From Vitreoscilla filiformis (GTDB lineage Bacteria; Pseudomonadota; Gammaproteobacteria; Burkholderiales; Burkholderiaceae_C), in assembly GCF_002222655.1 (NCBI RefSeq), contig NZ_CP022424.1:218641-282640 (forward strand): a stretch of 64,000 bases of DNA, read 5' to 3'. A program made the translations under genes and the position numbers. Below are positions 20,201 through 26,482 of the stretch, in pieces. Below the pieces are notes generated by a model, which was not told the origin of the DNA, did not search any database, and saw nothing but the letters and a program-made list of their open reading frames with translations. The stretch's first letter is position 1. Each line of letters starts with the position of its first letter.

Positions 20201-20765
20201 AGAGTTTGGTGTGGTGGATGCGCGGCCGCGCATCGTGTGCCCCACGCCCTTGGAGCCCCACAAACAATGGGTGGATTTGGAGCACTGGCGCATGGCGCAG
20301 GCGATGCTGCCGCCTCAAACGCAAGTCAACTCCCCGGTGCCAGCGGCTGAAGCGGCGTGGTGGTGGTGGCATTTCCCCCCTGCCTCAGCCTTGATGACCG
20401 CCCTGCTACCGCAACACCAGCCCTTCCGTGATGACACCCAAAAGCGGGTCGATCTGTGCCTTCGCCCGACCGACGATGACCCCGAGCGCATCGAGTTGAC
20501 CGAGGTGGTGGATCTCAAAAAAGGCAGCGGCAAGCGCTACGTGTCAGCCCAAAACCGCTGCAAGATGTGGACGGATGAAAGCATTTTTTCCGCCCTTGGC
20601 ATCTGCGCTTGGGCCGAGCCGAGCTACGCCCAGGCGCTCGCCGAGTTGGCGCAAGCGATGGACATGCCCTTGCAGCGCTGCGCCGAGCGCTTTGGCACGG
20701 TGAGCTTGCCCGCCAGTGAACCGGGTTGGTGGTGGCATGCGGCGCTGGGGTTTGTGCGGCGTTGA
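17220..20765 (+). CDS. cas3: Cas2-Cas3 fusion, type I-F nuclease-helicase with adaptor domain
   Basis: 1181 aa. Residues 1-95 form the Cas2 domain (MNILLVSECDKRALVQTRRI). Next is an HD nuclease domain (LLHDLGKA with His123-Asp124, HEWVSLRLF, LTHHRLP). A superfamily 2 helicase follows: Walker A STGTGKT near residue 493, DEPDD near 650, LLSSATLA, and motif VI 'QLVGRVKRHR'. A C-terminal domain ends GWWWHAALGFVRR. Residues about 323-353, inside the HD region, are encoded by an inserted palindromic repeat that keeps the frame. The last 78 bases are duplicated downstream of vapC, where they would end FVRHK instead. It degrades DNA bound by the Csy complex and supplies Cas2 for adaptation. Confidence 0.95.
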   Translation: MNILLVSECDKRALVQTRRILDQFAERRGERTWQTPITQEGLDTLRRLLRASARKNTAVACHWIRGQDHTELLWVVGDKTRFNAQGAVPTHTTRRDVLRAGDENDWHSGEDIHLLAALAALLHDLGKASAAFQSRLQDSLAGHGAHSGRNRYRHEWVSLRLFQAFVGQDEDAAWLARLADPTPADVASWADAKTGRLQRDGLDAPDACVPPFQALAHAPLAQAVGWLILTHHRLPVLPAHQDNGEQAWLGCPSSRFGAASLQAGLRQVQADWNEIVRAGGASEIQPYWHFPQGLPVALPHWQAQAKRLALRLQAMLVARRQGSPSPRPSPPKGEGEMPSKPLSPCGRGVGERGSAWLDEPYVMHLSRLALMLADHHYSSLNREDGHRARGRVDVPEGCTLLANTYKDKVQGRTWPNQTLDEHLIGVAQGSRRITHALPSLADSLPGLVNHKPLRKRSTEARFAWQNKAADAAASQHAQAAEHGAFIVNMASTGTGKTLANARVMNALADPERGLRCAFAMGLRTLTLQTGRAFQTLLSLGEEQLAIRVGGHASRALFEHFETRAEATGSASNQALLLEEEEEGSVEFAGDAGLDERHPVLARTLHDPLVKKLLVAPVLVCTIDHLTPATESQRGGRQIAPMLRLLSGDLVLDEPDDFDLADLPALTRLVHWAGLLGSRVLLSSATLAPALVQGLFLAYRAGRMAYQRHRGARPSGAVTPPEIACLWLDEFNQQASACATPEAFQQQHEGFAAKRHARLAQEAATPRRRCALVDVRPLASAKTDAERASALAVLLQTQALALHELHAQPDPQKPERRVSFGLIRMANIEPLVQVARALFALAPPPGVQIHLCVYHSQFPLLLRSNIERRLDAALNRRDPEAVFALADIRTRLEAHPQAAQHLFIVLGSPVTEVGRDHDYDWAIVEPSSMRSLIQLVGRVKRHRVEVCGKAANVRVLDSNWRHFSKPGGPVFYRPGFETSTAQLAHCQLRHLLRPEEFGVVDARPRIVCPTPLEPHKQWVDLEHWRMAQAMLPPQTQVNSPVPAAEAAWWWWHFPPASALMTALLPQHQPFRDDTQKRVDLCLRPTDDDPERIELTEVVDLKKGSGKRYVSAQNRCKMWTDESIFSALGICAWAEPSYAQALAELAQAMDMPLQRCAERFGTVSLPASEPGWWWHAALGFVRR
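18187..18278 (+). repeat. Palindromic interspersed repeat, in-frame copy in cas3
   Basis: About 92 bp, closely matching the reverse complement of 4205-4297. It adds about 31 residues (SPSPRPSPPKGEGE, then SKPLSPCGRGVGERG) between ARRQG and WLDEP, within the HD domain. Flanking Cas3 sequence is continuous, so this reads as an in-frame insertion. Confidence 0.85.
20683..20760 (+). repeat. 78-bp direct repeat, copy 1 (3' end of cas3)
   Basis: Identical over 78 bases to 21513-21590, 830 bp away. It covers the last codons of cas3 before the stop and brackets the vapBC-like pair. Confidence 0.95.
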
Positions 20766-20776
20766 TCGGGCCTCCT

Positions 20777-20802
20777 CACTTATAAGTGCATGACACTTAT
20801 AA
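20777..20802 (+). promoter_or_regulatory. Operator of the toxin-antitoxin pair
   Basis: CACTTATAAGTG is a perfect palindrome, and TTATAAGTG-N5-CACTTATAA forms a perfect 9-bp inverted repeat at 20780-20802. It is 33 bp before the antitoxin ATG in an A/T-rich patch. Ribbon-helix-helix antitoxins autoregulate by binding such repeats, so this is the expected operator. Confidence 0.7.
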
Positions 20803-20834
20803 TTGATCTCATCTTTCTACCTTGGAGCACCGCC

Positions 20835-21086
20835 ATGGCCCAGGTGACGATTTACCTTGAAGACAGCCTGTTGCAGGTCGCCCGCGAGGCCGCCACGCGG
20901 CAAAGCGTGTCGCTCAGCCAGTGGTTTTCGCAGTTCGCAGCGCAGGAGAAAAAGCGCCAGGCGCAGGATTGGGGCCTCTTTTTCAGCCAGTTGGATGCCA
21001 TCAGCGCTCCACAAAACGATCCGTTCCCAAACCCCGATGCGTTGCGTCGCCACGAAGTGGCCGATCTGCCACGGGAAGCGTGGTAA
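20835..21086 (+). CDS. Ribbon-helix-helix antitoxin, VapB/CopG-like
   Basis: 83 aa. The N-terminus (MAQVTIYLEDSLLQVAREAA, then SVSLSQWFSQFAA) has the strand-helix-helix layout of a DNA-binding ribbon-helix-helix protein; the C-terminus (residues 45-83) is acidic and Pro-rich, suited to wrapping the toxin. ATG 20835 has GGAG at 20824-20827. It is 5 nt upstream of the PIN toxin gene, and an inverted-repeat operator precedes it. The exact antitoxin family is not certain. Confidence 0.82.
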   Translation: MAQVTIYLEDSLLQVAREAATRQSVSLSQWFSQFAAQEKKRQAQDWGLFFSQLDAISAPQNDPFPNPDALRRHEVADLPREAW

Positions 21087-21091
21087 CTCAC

Positions 21092-21490
21092 ATGGCGTAC
21101 TTGTTGGACACCAACGCGTTGATCTACCTGTTCAAGAACCAGGGCAACGTGCGCCAACGTGTGGCCTTGCGGCAAGACCATGAAATTTGCATGTGTACGC
21201 CTGTCCTGTGGGAGTTGAAGACAGGCGCACTCAAATCCAGCCAACCGGAAGCAGCGCTGCAAAAACTCACGTTTGTACAAAGTCGGTTCAAGCTGCTGAC
21301 GTTTGACGAAGCCTGCGCCGATCAGGCCGCCCGTGTGCGCGCCTCGCTGGAGCTGCAAGGCACACCCATCGGCCCCATTGATACGCTCATCGCCGGCACC
21401 GCCCTGGCCCACGAACTGACACTGGTCACGCGCAACCTTCGGGAGTTCCAGCGGGTGCCTGGGCTGGCCGTGGAGGATTGGTACAGCTAA
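21092..21490 (+). CDS. vapC: PIN-domain ribonuclease toxin, VapC family
   Basis: 132 aa. All four acidic active-site regions are visible: LLDTNALIY (Asp6), ELKTG (Glu), PIDTLIAGTAL (Asp) and a terminal LVTRNLREFQRV. VapC toxins cut tRNA or rRNA when the antitoxin is lost. It lies inside the cas operon between cas2-3 and csy1, so loss of the locus could be penalised by post-segregational killing; that role is inference. Confidence 0.88.
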   Translation: MAYLLDTNALIYLFKNQGNVRQRVALRQDHEICMCTPVLWELKTGALKSSQPEAALQKLTFVQSRFKLLTFDEACADQAARVRASLELQGTPIGPIDTLIAGTALAHELTLVTRNLREFQRVPGLAVEDWYS

Positions 21491-21512
21491 CGCCCGGTGG
21501 CCTTGCCACATA

Positions 21513-21590
21513 CCGAGCGCTTTGGCACGGTGAGCTTGCCCGCCAGTGAACCGGGTTGGTGGTGGCATGCGGCGCTGGGGTTTGTGCGGC
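21513..21590 (+). repeat. 78-bp direct repeat, copy 2 (displaced cas3 end)
   Basis: Perfect copy of 20683-20760. In the cas3 frame it would continue ACAAGTGA, giving the ending FVRHK and a stop. It is a non-functional remnant or the ancestral cas3 terminus. Confidence 0.95.
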
Positions 21591-21617
21591 ACAAGTGAGC
21601 GGTCTAGGGCGTGTCGT

Positions 21618-21668
21618 CCCCTCACCCCGACCCTCTCCCCTTGGGGGAGAGGGGTTGGGGTGAGGGGA
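21618..21668 (+). repeat. Short form of the palindromic interspersed repeat
   Basis: 51 bp, CCCCTCACCCC ... GGGGTGAGGGG, with an inner CTCTCCCC/GGGGAGAG stem. Related to the outer arms of the copies in cas3 and ccmG-ccmH but without the centre. Its right arm (GAGGGGA) directly precedes an ATG. Confidence 0.8.
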
Positions 21669-21869
21669 ATGCGTCGCCAAACACACCGACAGTTGAAGCT
21701 TGACGCCCTGACCAACACCACAGCCGAAGCTGCTCGCCGCTGCGGTGTGACGCAACCGCGCATGAATGACTTGCTGCGCGATCGCATCAACCGCTTCTCG
21801 CTGGATGCGCTTGTGAACATGGCTGCGGCTTGTGGGCAACGGGTGCGGGTGGAGCTAGCGCCTGCGTGA
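21669..21869 (+). pseudogene. HigA/XRE-type antitoxin fragment
   Basis: 66 codons from ATG 21669. 'AARRCGVTQPRMNDLLRDRI' and 'FSLDALVNMAAACGQRVRVE' match the C-terminal part of HigA-like XRE antitoxins (HTH with GVTQPR recognition helix). The usual N-terminal 20-30 residues are absent and replaced by the palindromic repeat, which happens to supply a GAGGGG ribosome site. No toxin partner is adjacent, so I regard it as a remnant, possibly still translated. Confidence 0.65.
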
Positions 21870-21920
21870 AGCGCTCTGCTCGCACTCTCAAGGGTCACGA
21901 CATTGATCCCCACAGAAGTG

Positions 21921-21947
21921 AAAAAGCCGGCGCGAGGCCGGCTTTTT
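21921..21947 (-). terminator. Intrinsic terminator ending the mini-CRISPR transcript
   Basis: Perfect 11-bp arms AAAAAGCCGGC / GCCGGCTTTTT around a 5-nt loop. Symmetric, so it could act on both strands. On the minus strand it immediately follows, and partly overlaps, the second degenerate repeat of the mini-CRISPR; on the plus strand it would end the XRE fragment transcript. Confidence 0.85.
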
Positions 21948-22022
21948 GCTGCCTATCCGGCAGTGAAGGTGTCGAACCACACGAAGCGTGCAATTTTCTG
22001 AGCTGCTTGCCAGCAGTTCAGG
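21941..22022 (-). ncRNA. Degenerate mini-CRISPR encoding a crRNA-like regulator (CreA/CreR-like)
   Basis: Read on the minus strand it has the order pseudo-repeat 1 (22022-21995), pseudo-spacer (21994-21969, 26 nt), pseudo-repeat 2 (21968-21941), then terminator. Pseudo-repeat 1 ends GCAGCTCAGAAA, one base from the array repeat ending (GCAGCTTAGAAA), and keeps a 5-bp stem by a compensating pair change (CTGCT-GGCA-AGCAG). Pseudo-repeat 2 has TTCACTGCCGGATAGGCAGC, one mismatch to the array repeat over 20 bases, but a decayed 3' end. So the Cas6f hairpin is kept in both and the crRNA 5' handle only in the first, exactly what a single processed guide needs. The guide's first 11 bases match 22074-22084 beside a CC PAM. 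It resembles CreA antitoxin RNAs or CreR cas-repressing RNAs; which one is open. Confidence 0.78.
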
Positions 22023-22055
22023 GATGAGCTTACACTGCTCTCACTGGTAAGCAAT

Positions 22056-22092
22056 TTGGTAGCTAAACACGCTAAGCGTGCAATGGTTAAAA
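22056..22092 (+). promoter_or_regulatory. Promoter upstream of csy1 overlapped by the mini-CRISPR protospacer
   Basis: Two overlapping sigma70-like readings: TTGGTA (22056-22061) with 17 bp to TGCAAT (22079-22084), or TAAACA (22064-22069) with 17 bp to TTAAAA (22087-22092). The protospacer (22058-22084) and PAM (GG at 22085-22086, CC on the other strand) cover this core, so a bound Csy complex would block it. The 13-bp palindrome CACGCT-A-AGCGTG (22068-22080) lies inside and could also bind a protein. No better promoter was found nearer csy1. Confidence 0.6.
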
Positions 22093-22217
22093 AATTGTCT
22101 GCCGAAGAAAAAGGACATCGGTGATGCTGCAACACCACCGATGCCAGAGCAGCAACGCCAAGGCTCAGACGCCAGGCACCCACCCACAGGGGCTGATGCG
22201 GGATACGGAGGATGCGT

Positions 22218-22256
22218 ATGTGGACTGACTTTCACATGCTCAGAAGAGATTCCTGA
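22218..22256 (+). CDS. 12-codon mini-ORF with tandem AGA codons (possible CreT element)
   Basis: ATG 22218 stands 6 nt after GGAGG (22207-22211), one of the stronger ribosome sites in the region. It encodes MWTDFHMLRRDS and stops at 22254-22256. The two Arg codons are consecutive AGA (22242-22247), codons that appear scarce in the CGN-dominated neighbours. Known CreT RNAs act by a strong ribosome site plus tandem rare codons that sequester a tRNA. Similarity is of design only; chance occurrence is possible. An overlapping 34-codon frame (22124-22228) is a competing reading. Confidence 0.3.
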   Translation: MWTDFHMLRRDS

Positions 22257-22283
22257 CACCTGAAGCTGTTTCACAGCACACAC

Positions 22284-22303
22284 CCCCGAGCATTGCCTCG
22301 GGG
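22284..22303 (+). terminator. Hairpin before csy1, weak terminator or attenuator
   Basis: CCCCGAG-CATTGC-CTCGGGG, 7-bp GC-rich stem followed by CATTCT rather than a clean U tract. It could end a creT-like RNA while letting some transcription pass into csy1, 40 bp downstream. Confidence 0.45.
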
Positions 22304-22343
22304 CATTCTAAAAGCGGCCATCGCGTCGCAAAAAGGACTTTTC

Positions 22344-23633
22344 ATGCCGAACCTTTCAGGGAGGTCGGCGGCGATTCGATCCGTCATCACGGCGTTCTTG
22401 CTGGAACGCCGCGATGGCAAGCTCGACAAGCTGCCCGCCGATGACCCCAAACGCGCCGAGCTGCTGGCGCAATTTCAGCCGGCGGTTTGGCTGGAAGACG
22501 CCGCCCGGCGAGTGAGCCAGATCCAGGCCGTCACCCATTCGCTCAAACCCATTCACCCCGATGCCAAGGGCAGCAACCTTTATTGCCCGCCGCCTCGCTT
22601 GGCCGCGCAAACCGTGGTCGGCAGCCATTGTCTCGGTGAATCCTTCGCCACGGATGTGGTCGGCAACGCCGCTGCCCTGGATGTTTATAAATTCCTCAAG
22701 CTGGAGTTTGAGGGCCAAAGCTTGTTGGCCCGGCTGCTGGCCGGTGATGAGGATGCGCTCGCCGCCCTGAGCGACGATCCCACCCAGGCGCACCACTGGG
22801 CGCAAGCTTTCACCGGCTTGGTGGCGCCGCGTGGCCGCGTCGCCAGCCACACTTTGGCCAAGCAGCTTTACTGGCTGGCCGGTGAAGCCCCGCTGCGCGA
22901 TGCGGATTTCCACCTGCTGGCCCCGCTTTACCCCAGCTCGCTGGTGCAACGGATGTATGAGCAGTTGCAGGAGGATCGCTTCAGCGAAGCCGCCAAGGAA
23001 GCGCGCCAAGCCAAAAAAGCCGGCGAGTTTCACGAACGCCCAACGCACGATTACCCCCATTTGGCGGTGCAAAAGCTGGGTGGCACCAAGCCGCAGAACA
23101 TCAGCCAACTCAACAGCGAGCGGCTGGGGCAGAACTTCTTGCTGGCCTCGCAGCCACCACAGTGGCACAGCCGGGATGTCCTGCCGCTGCTGGACACCGA
23201 CAGCTTGTTCAAGCGCTTTGGCCGCCGACCCGAGGTGCGCCAAACGGTGAAGGCCCTGCACACGTTTTTGGCCGCCAACCCGCCGAAGAACGTGGGCACC
23301 CGCGACACCCGCGATGACTTGGCCGATGGGCTGATCGACGAGTTCTTGCTCTTTGGCGCCGCGCTGCGCGAGCTGCCACCCGGCTGGAGCCAAGCGCCGG
23401 AATGCAAACTGCCCGATGAGCAAAAAGTGTGGGTGGACAGCGGCGCTTTCTCCCCTGAAAACCTGCCACCGAACTGGGCCGACGAGCTGGCCGCTCGCTA
23501 CGCCTTGTGGCTCAACGCCGCGCTGAGCACCACCGATGCCATGACGATGGGCGACCCCGAGCACGCCCACTGGCGCAACGATCTGCGCGACGCCCTGGCC
23601 GCCTACGACTGGGAGCTGCGCCATGCTGCATGA
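22344..23633 (+). CDS. csy1: Csy1 (Cas8f), large subunit of the type I-F surveillance complex
   Basis: 429 aa. The family motif GGTKPQNISQLNSER is present near residues 249-263, with 'GSNLYCPPP' before it and the C-terminal 'WADELAARYALWLN'. Csy1 with Csy2 holds the crRNA 5' handle and reads the CC PAM. ATG 22344 follows AAAAAGGA (22330-22337) by 6 nt; the longer TTG-started frame is rejected. It is separated from cas2-3 by 1.58 kb of accessory DNA, unusual for a I-F operon. Confidence 0.95.
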   Translation: MPNLSGRSAAIRSVITAFLLERRDGKLDKLPADDPKRAELLAQFQPAVWLEDAARRVSQIQAVTHSLKPIHPDAKGSNLYCPPPRLAAQTVVGSHCLGESFATDVVGNAAALDVYKFLKLEFEGQSLLARLLAGDEDALAALSDDPTQAHHWAQAFTGLVAPRGRVASHTLAKQLYWLAGEAPLRDADFHLLAPLYPSSLVQRMYEQLQEDRFSEAAKEARQAKKAGEFHERPTHDYPHLAVQKLGGTKPQNISQLNSERLGQNFLLASQPPQWHSRDVLPLLDTDSLFKRFGRRPEVRQTVKALHTFLAANPPKNVGTRDTRDDLADGLIDEFLLFGAALRELPPGWSQAPECKLPDEQKVWVDSGAFSPENLPPNWADELAARYALWLNAALSTTDAMTMGDPEHAHWRNDLRDALAAYDWELRHAA

Positions 23634-24687
23634 CATGCCTGAAATCAACGGCTTGCTGGTGCTGCCGTGCTTGCGGGTGCAAAACGCCAACGCCATTTCC
23701 AGCCCGCTGACCTGGGGTTTCCCATCCATCACGGCGTTCACGGGCTTCATGCACGCGCTGGAGCGCAAGCTGGGCGCTGACAGCCCGCTCAACTTCAACG
23801 CGATTGGGGTGATCTGCCATGCGTTTGAGCCGCAAACCACCGAGGGCGGTTTCACCCGCGCCTTTCGGCTGACGCGCAACCCGGTGAACGCCGATGGCAG
23901 CTCAGCCGCACTGGTGGAAGAAGGCCGCGCCCATCTGGACATCACCTTGGTGCTGGGGTTTTCAAGTGACACCCTGGCCGCCGCCGATGAAACCACCCGC
24001 CAGCAAACCGCCCAGCGTGTGGCCGATGCCGTGGCCGGCATGCGCCTGGCCGGTGGCAGCGTGATGCCCGCGCTGCCCTTGGCCGGTGGCAGCTCACGCC
24101 AGCGCCGGCCCGAGATGCTGCCCTGGCCGCTGCACTACCAAGCCGAAAAGGCCGATCAAGCCTGGCGCCGCCTGCGCCAGCGCTGGTTGCCCGGTTTTGC
24201 CTTGGTGGCACGGGATGACTTGTTGACCGCTCACTTGGCCGAGCTGCAAACCCAAAACCCCAGCGCCACGGTGCTGGACGCATGGCTGGATGCCTCGCGC
24301 CTCAACCATCGGGCGGTGCGGGTGAACGCACCCGATACACCTGAACGGGTGGAATGGCAGCGCGATGCGCGGCCCGGCTGGATCGTGCCGATTCCGGTGG
24401 GTTACGCGGCGCTGTCTGAGCTGCACGCGCCGGGCTCGGTGGCAGGGGCGCGAGATCGGGAAACGCCGTTCCGGTTTGTGGAGAGCGTTTACAGCTTGGG
24501 CCAGTGGATCGGCCCGCATCGGCTGGGCAGCGCGCAAGACCTGCTCTGGTGGAGTGACTTTGACGCCGACGCCGGCCTCTACCGCTGCCGCAACGCTTAC
24601 CGGCCGCCCGCATCTGCGCCAATCCCCTCACCGTCTTCGGCTGAAGACCCCCTGCAAGACCCCGATTCCCCGTTCGCTTACGTCTAA
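23623..24687 (+). CDS. csy2: Csy2 (Cas5f), crRNA 5'-handle binding subunit
   Basis: 354 aa RAMP protein with the family block [18 protein letters not shown], '[14 protein letters not shown]' and 'GEFxxxF'-like positions, ending in an Asp/Pro-rich tail. It starts inside csy1 (11-bp overlap) at ATG 23623 with GGGAG 7 nt upstream; ATG 23635 is an alternative. Forms a heterodimer with Csy1. Confidence 0.93.
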   Translation: MLHDMPEINGLLVLPCLRVQNANAISSPLTWGFPSITAFTGFMHALERKLGADSPLNFNAIGVICHAFEPQTTEGGFTRAFRLTRNPVNADGSSAALVEEGRAHLDITLVLGFSSDTLAAADETTRQQTAQRVADAVAGMRLAGGSVMPALPLAGGSSRQRRPEMLPWPLHYQAEKADQAWRRLRQRWLPGFALVARDDLLTAHLAELQTQNPSATVLDAWLDASRLNHRAVRVNAPDTPERVEWQRDARPGWIVPIPVGYAALSELHAPGSVAGARDRETPFRFVESVYSLGQWIGPHRLGSAQDLLWWSDFDADAGLYRCRNAYRPPASAPIPSPSSAEDPLQDPDSPFAYV

Positions 24688-24706
24688 ACCCTCAGGAGAG
24701 ACCTTC

Positions 24707-25747
24707 ATGGCTACCAAAAAAGACACCTCCGCTGCGCTGGCCACCGCTTCGGTGTTGGCGTTTGAGCGCAAGCTCGATCCGTCTGACGCGCTGTTTCATG
24801 CCGGCATCTGGGCCGAACGCGATCAACCCAAGGCTTGGGTGCCGGTGGGGGTGAACGCCAAATCGGTGCGCGGCACGATTTCCAACCGGCTCAAAACCAA
24901 AGACCAAGACCCGATCAAGCTGGATGCCGCGATTCAAAACCCCAACCTGCAAACCGTCGATGTGGCCGCCCTGCCCGCTGAAGCGGACACGCTGCGGGTG
25001 AGTTTCACGCTGCGGGTGTTGGGCGGCGCGGGCACGCCTTCAGCCTGCAACAGTGCGGACTACCAAGCCAAGCTGCTGCAAACCGTGGCCGGCTATGTGA
25101 GCGCCAACGGCTTTACCGAGCTGGCCAGCCGCTACGCGCACAACCTCGCCAACGGGCGGTTCTTGTGGCGCAACCGGGTAGGCGCGGAAGCCGTGGAAGT
25201 GCGCGTGGCTCATCTGCAAGACGGCCAGGCTGCCAAAACCTGGGTGTTTGATGCGCTGGCACTCTCGCTGCGCGAGTTCAACAGCCCGGCGGTGGCGGAG
25301 TTGGCCGCGCTGCTGGCTGAAGGTCTGGGCGGCAACCGCCATGTGCTGCTGCAAGTGACGGCCTTTGTGCGCCAAGGCTTTGGGCAAGAGGTGTTCCCTT
25401 CGCAAGAGCTGATCTTGGATCGGGGACGCGGGGACAAGAGCAAGACGCTTTACACCGTGAACAAGGTGGCCGGCCTGCACTCTCAAAAAGTGGGCAACGC
25501 GCTGCGCACGATTGACACCTGGTATCCCGAAGCCGACACCCTGAACCTGGGGCCGATTGCGGTGGAGCCCTATGGCTCGGTGACGACGCTGGGCCGCGCC
25601 TGCCGCCCACCCGCAACCAAGCGGGATTTTTACAACCTGCTGGACAACTGGCTGCTCAAAGACCAAGTGCCCGCGCTGGAACAGCAGCACTTTGTGATGG
25701 CCACGCTCATCCGAGGTGGTGTGTTTGGCGACGCAGGCAAGGACTGA
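24707..25747 (+). CDS. csy3: Csy3 (Cas7f), backbone subunit of the surveillance complex
   Basis: 346 aa, six copies expected per complex along the spacer, kinking the guide at every sixth nucleotide. Visible family segments: '[19 protein letters not shown]', 'NRFLWRN'-type '[17 protein letters not shown]', 'FPSQELILD' and 'TLGRACRPP'. ATG 24707 has GGAG upstream. Confidence 0.95.
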   Translation: MATKKDTSAALATASVLAFERKLDPSDALFHAGIWAERDQPKAWVPVGVNAKSVRGTISNRLKTKDQDPIKLDAAIQNPNLQTVDVAALPAEADTLRVSFTLRVLGGAGTPSACNSADYQAKLLQTVAGYVSANGFTELASRYAHNLANGRFLWRNRVGAEAVEVRVAHLQDGQAAKTWVFDALALSLREFNSPAVAELAALLAEGLGGNRHVLLQVTAFVRQGFGQEVFPSQELILDRGRGDKSKTLYTVNKVAGLHSQKVGNALRTIDTWYPEADTLNLGPIAVEPYGSVTTLGRACRPPATKRDFYNLLDNWLLKDQVPALEQQHFVMATLIRGGVFGDAGKD

Positions 25748-25751
25748 GGCC

Positions 25752-26345
25752 ATGTGTACGTACTACCTGGATTTGGTGCTGGAGCCTGACCCGGAGTTTG
25801 GCGCGCCGATGTTGATGGCGGCGCTCTACGCCAAGCTGCACCGGGCACTGGTGGCGGTGGAGTCCACCACGCCGCTGGGCGCAGTGGGGGTGAGTTTTCC
25901 GCTGCATGACGATGCCCGGCCCACGCTAGGCACCTGCATGCGCTTGCACGGCAGTGAAGCGGCGCTGGCCGCGCTGATGAGCACGCCTTGGCTGCGCGGT
26001 GTGCGGGATCATCTGGCGCAAGCACAACCGACACCGCAACCCGTGCCGCTGGAGAAATTGCAGGGCTACCGGGTGGTGAGCCGGGTGCAGGTTCACAGCA
26101 GCCCGGAGCGTCAACGCCGTCGGCTGATGCGCCGTCAGGGCGTGGATGAGCGGGAGGCGGTGCAGCGCATTCCCAACGATGTGGTGCAGCGCTGCGATCT
26201 GCCCTTTGTGTCACTGGCCAGCGCGAGCACGGGGCAGGTATTCAAGCTGTTCGTCCGGCATGGCACGCTACAAGCGCAGGCGGTGGAGGGTCGGTTCAAT
26301 GCCTATGGACTGAGCCAGCAGGGTGCTACCGTGCCTTGGTTCTAA
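25752..26345 (+). CDS. csy4: Csy4 (Cas6f), CRISPR RNA endoribonuclease
   Basis: 197 aa. N-terminal ferredoxin-like fold with His30 (AKLHRALV) in the place of the catalytic histidine of known Csy4, an Arg-rich helix near residues 117-126 (ERQRRRLMRR) that grips the repeat hairpin, and the C-terminal block FNAYGLSQQGATVPWF. It begins 4 nt after csy3. It should cut both the array repeats and the hairpins of the mini-CRISPR. Confidence 0.94.
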   Translation: MCTYYLDLVLEPDPEFGAPMLMAALYAKLHRALVAVESTTPLGAVGVSFPLHDDARPTLGTCMRLHGSEAALAALMSTPWLRGVRDHLAQAQPTPQPVPLEKLQGYRVVSRVQVHSSPERQRRRLMRRQGVDEREAVQRIPNDVVQRCDLPFVSLASASTGQVFKLFVRHGTLQAQAVEGRFNAYGLSQQGATVPWF

Positions 26346-26386
26346 CGCCAGACCCTTTTTTTGCGGAGGTGCGTAGCTGCCTTGTA

Positions 26387-26399
26387 AATCAAGCACTTA
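26387..26399 (+). promoter_or_regulatory. IHF site, leader-distal
   Basis: AATCAAGCACTTA fits WATCAA-N4-TTR at every fixed position, 84 bp before the first repeat. IHF bending of the leader is needed for type I-F spacer integration. Confidence 0.75.
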
Positions 26400-26453
26400 C
26401 GCATGCCTGTGAAAAAAGGGTTGTACAGAGCGAACCAGGAAAAGTTCTTTAAC

Positions 26454-26466
26454 AATCAATGCGTTA
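26454..26466 (+). promoter_or_regulatory. IHF site, leader-proximal
   Basis: AATCAATGCGTTA also fits WATCAA-N4-TTR perfectly and ends 16 bp before the first repeat. Two IHF sites in one leader match known I-F arrays. Confidence 0.75.
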
Positions 26467-26482
26467 AGATGGAAGGCGTCTG

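Larger units (their letters stand above)
22093..22310 (+). ncRNA. RNA between the repressed promoter and csy1: candidate CreT or long 5' leader
   Basis: About 220 nt follow the targeted promoter before the csy1 ribosome site. They hold a hairpin CATCGGTG/CACCGATG (22116-22143) right after an AAGGA, a mini-ORF with tandem AGA codons (22218-22256), and a second hairpin (22284-22303). In the CreTA arrangement this is where the toxin RNA lies; in the CreR arrangement it would be just the csy leader. Neither can be proved from sequence. Confidence 0.35.
26346..26482 (+). promoter_or_regulatory. CRISPR leader
   Basis: 137 bp between csy4 and the first repeat, A/T-rich for this genome. It has two perfect IHF consensus sites (26387-26399 and 26454-26466) and a distant inverted repeat ACCCTTTTTT (26352-26361) / AAAAAAGGGT (26412-26421). 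The proximal part TTCTTTAACAATCAATGCG resembles other I-F leaders. Confidence 0.85.

Noticed and set aside
22083..22124. 13-codon frame MVKKLSAEEKGHR overlapping the promoter
   Set aside because: Its ATG lies at the -10 element, so it would not be in the transcript.
22124..22228. 34-codon frame after AAGGA, and a 61-codon GTG frame from 22078
   Set aside because: No recognisable protein features; the GTG lies upstream of the probable transcription start. Kept only as context for the creT candidate.
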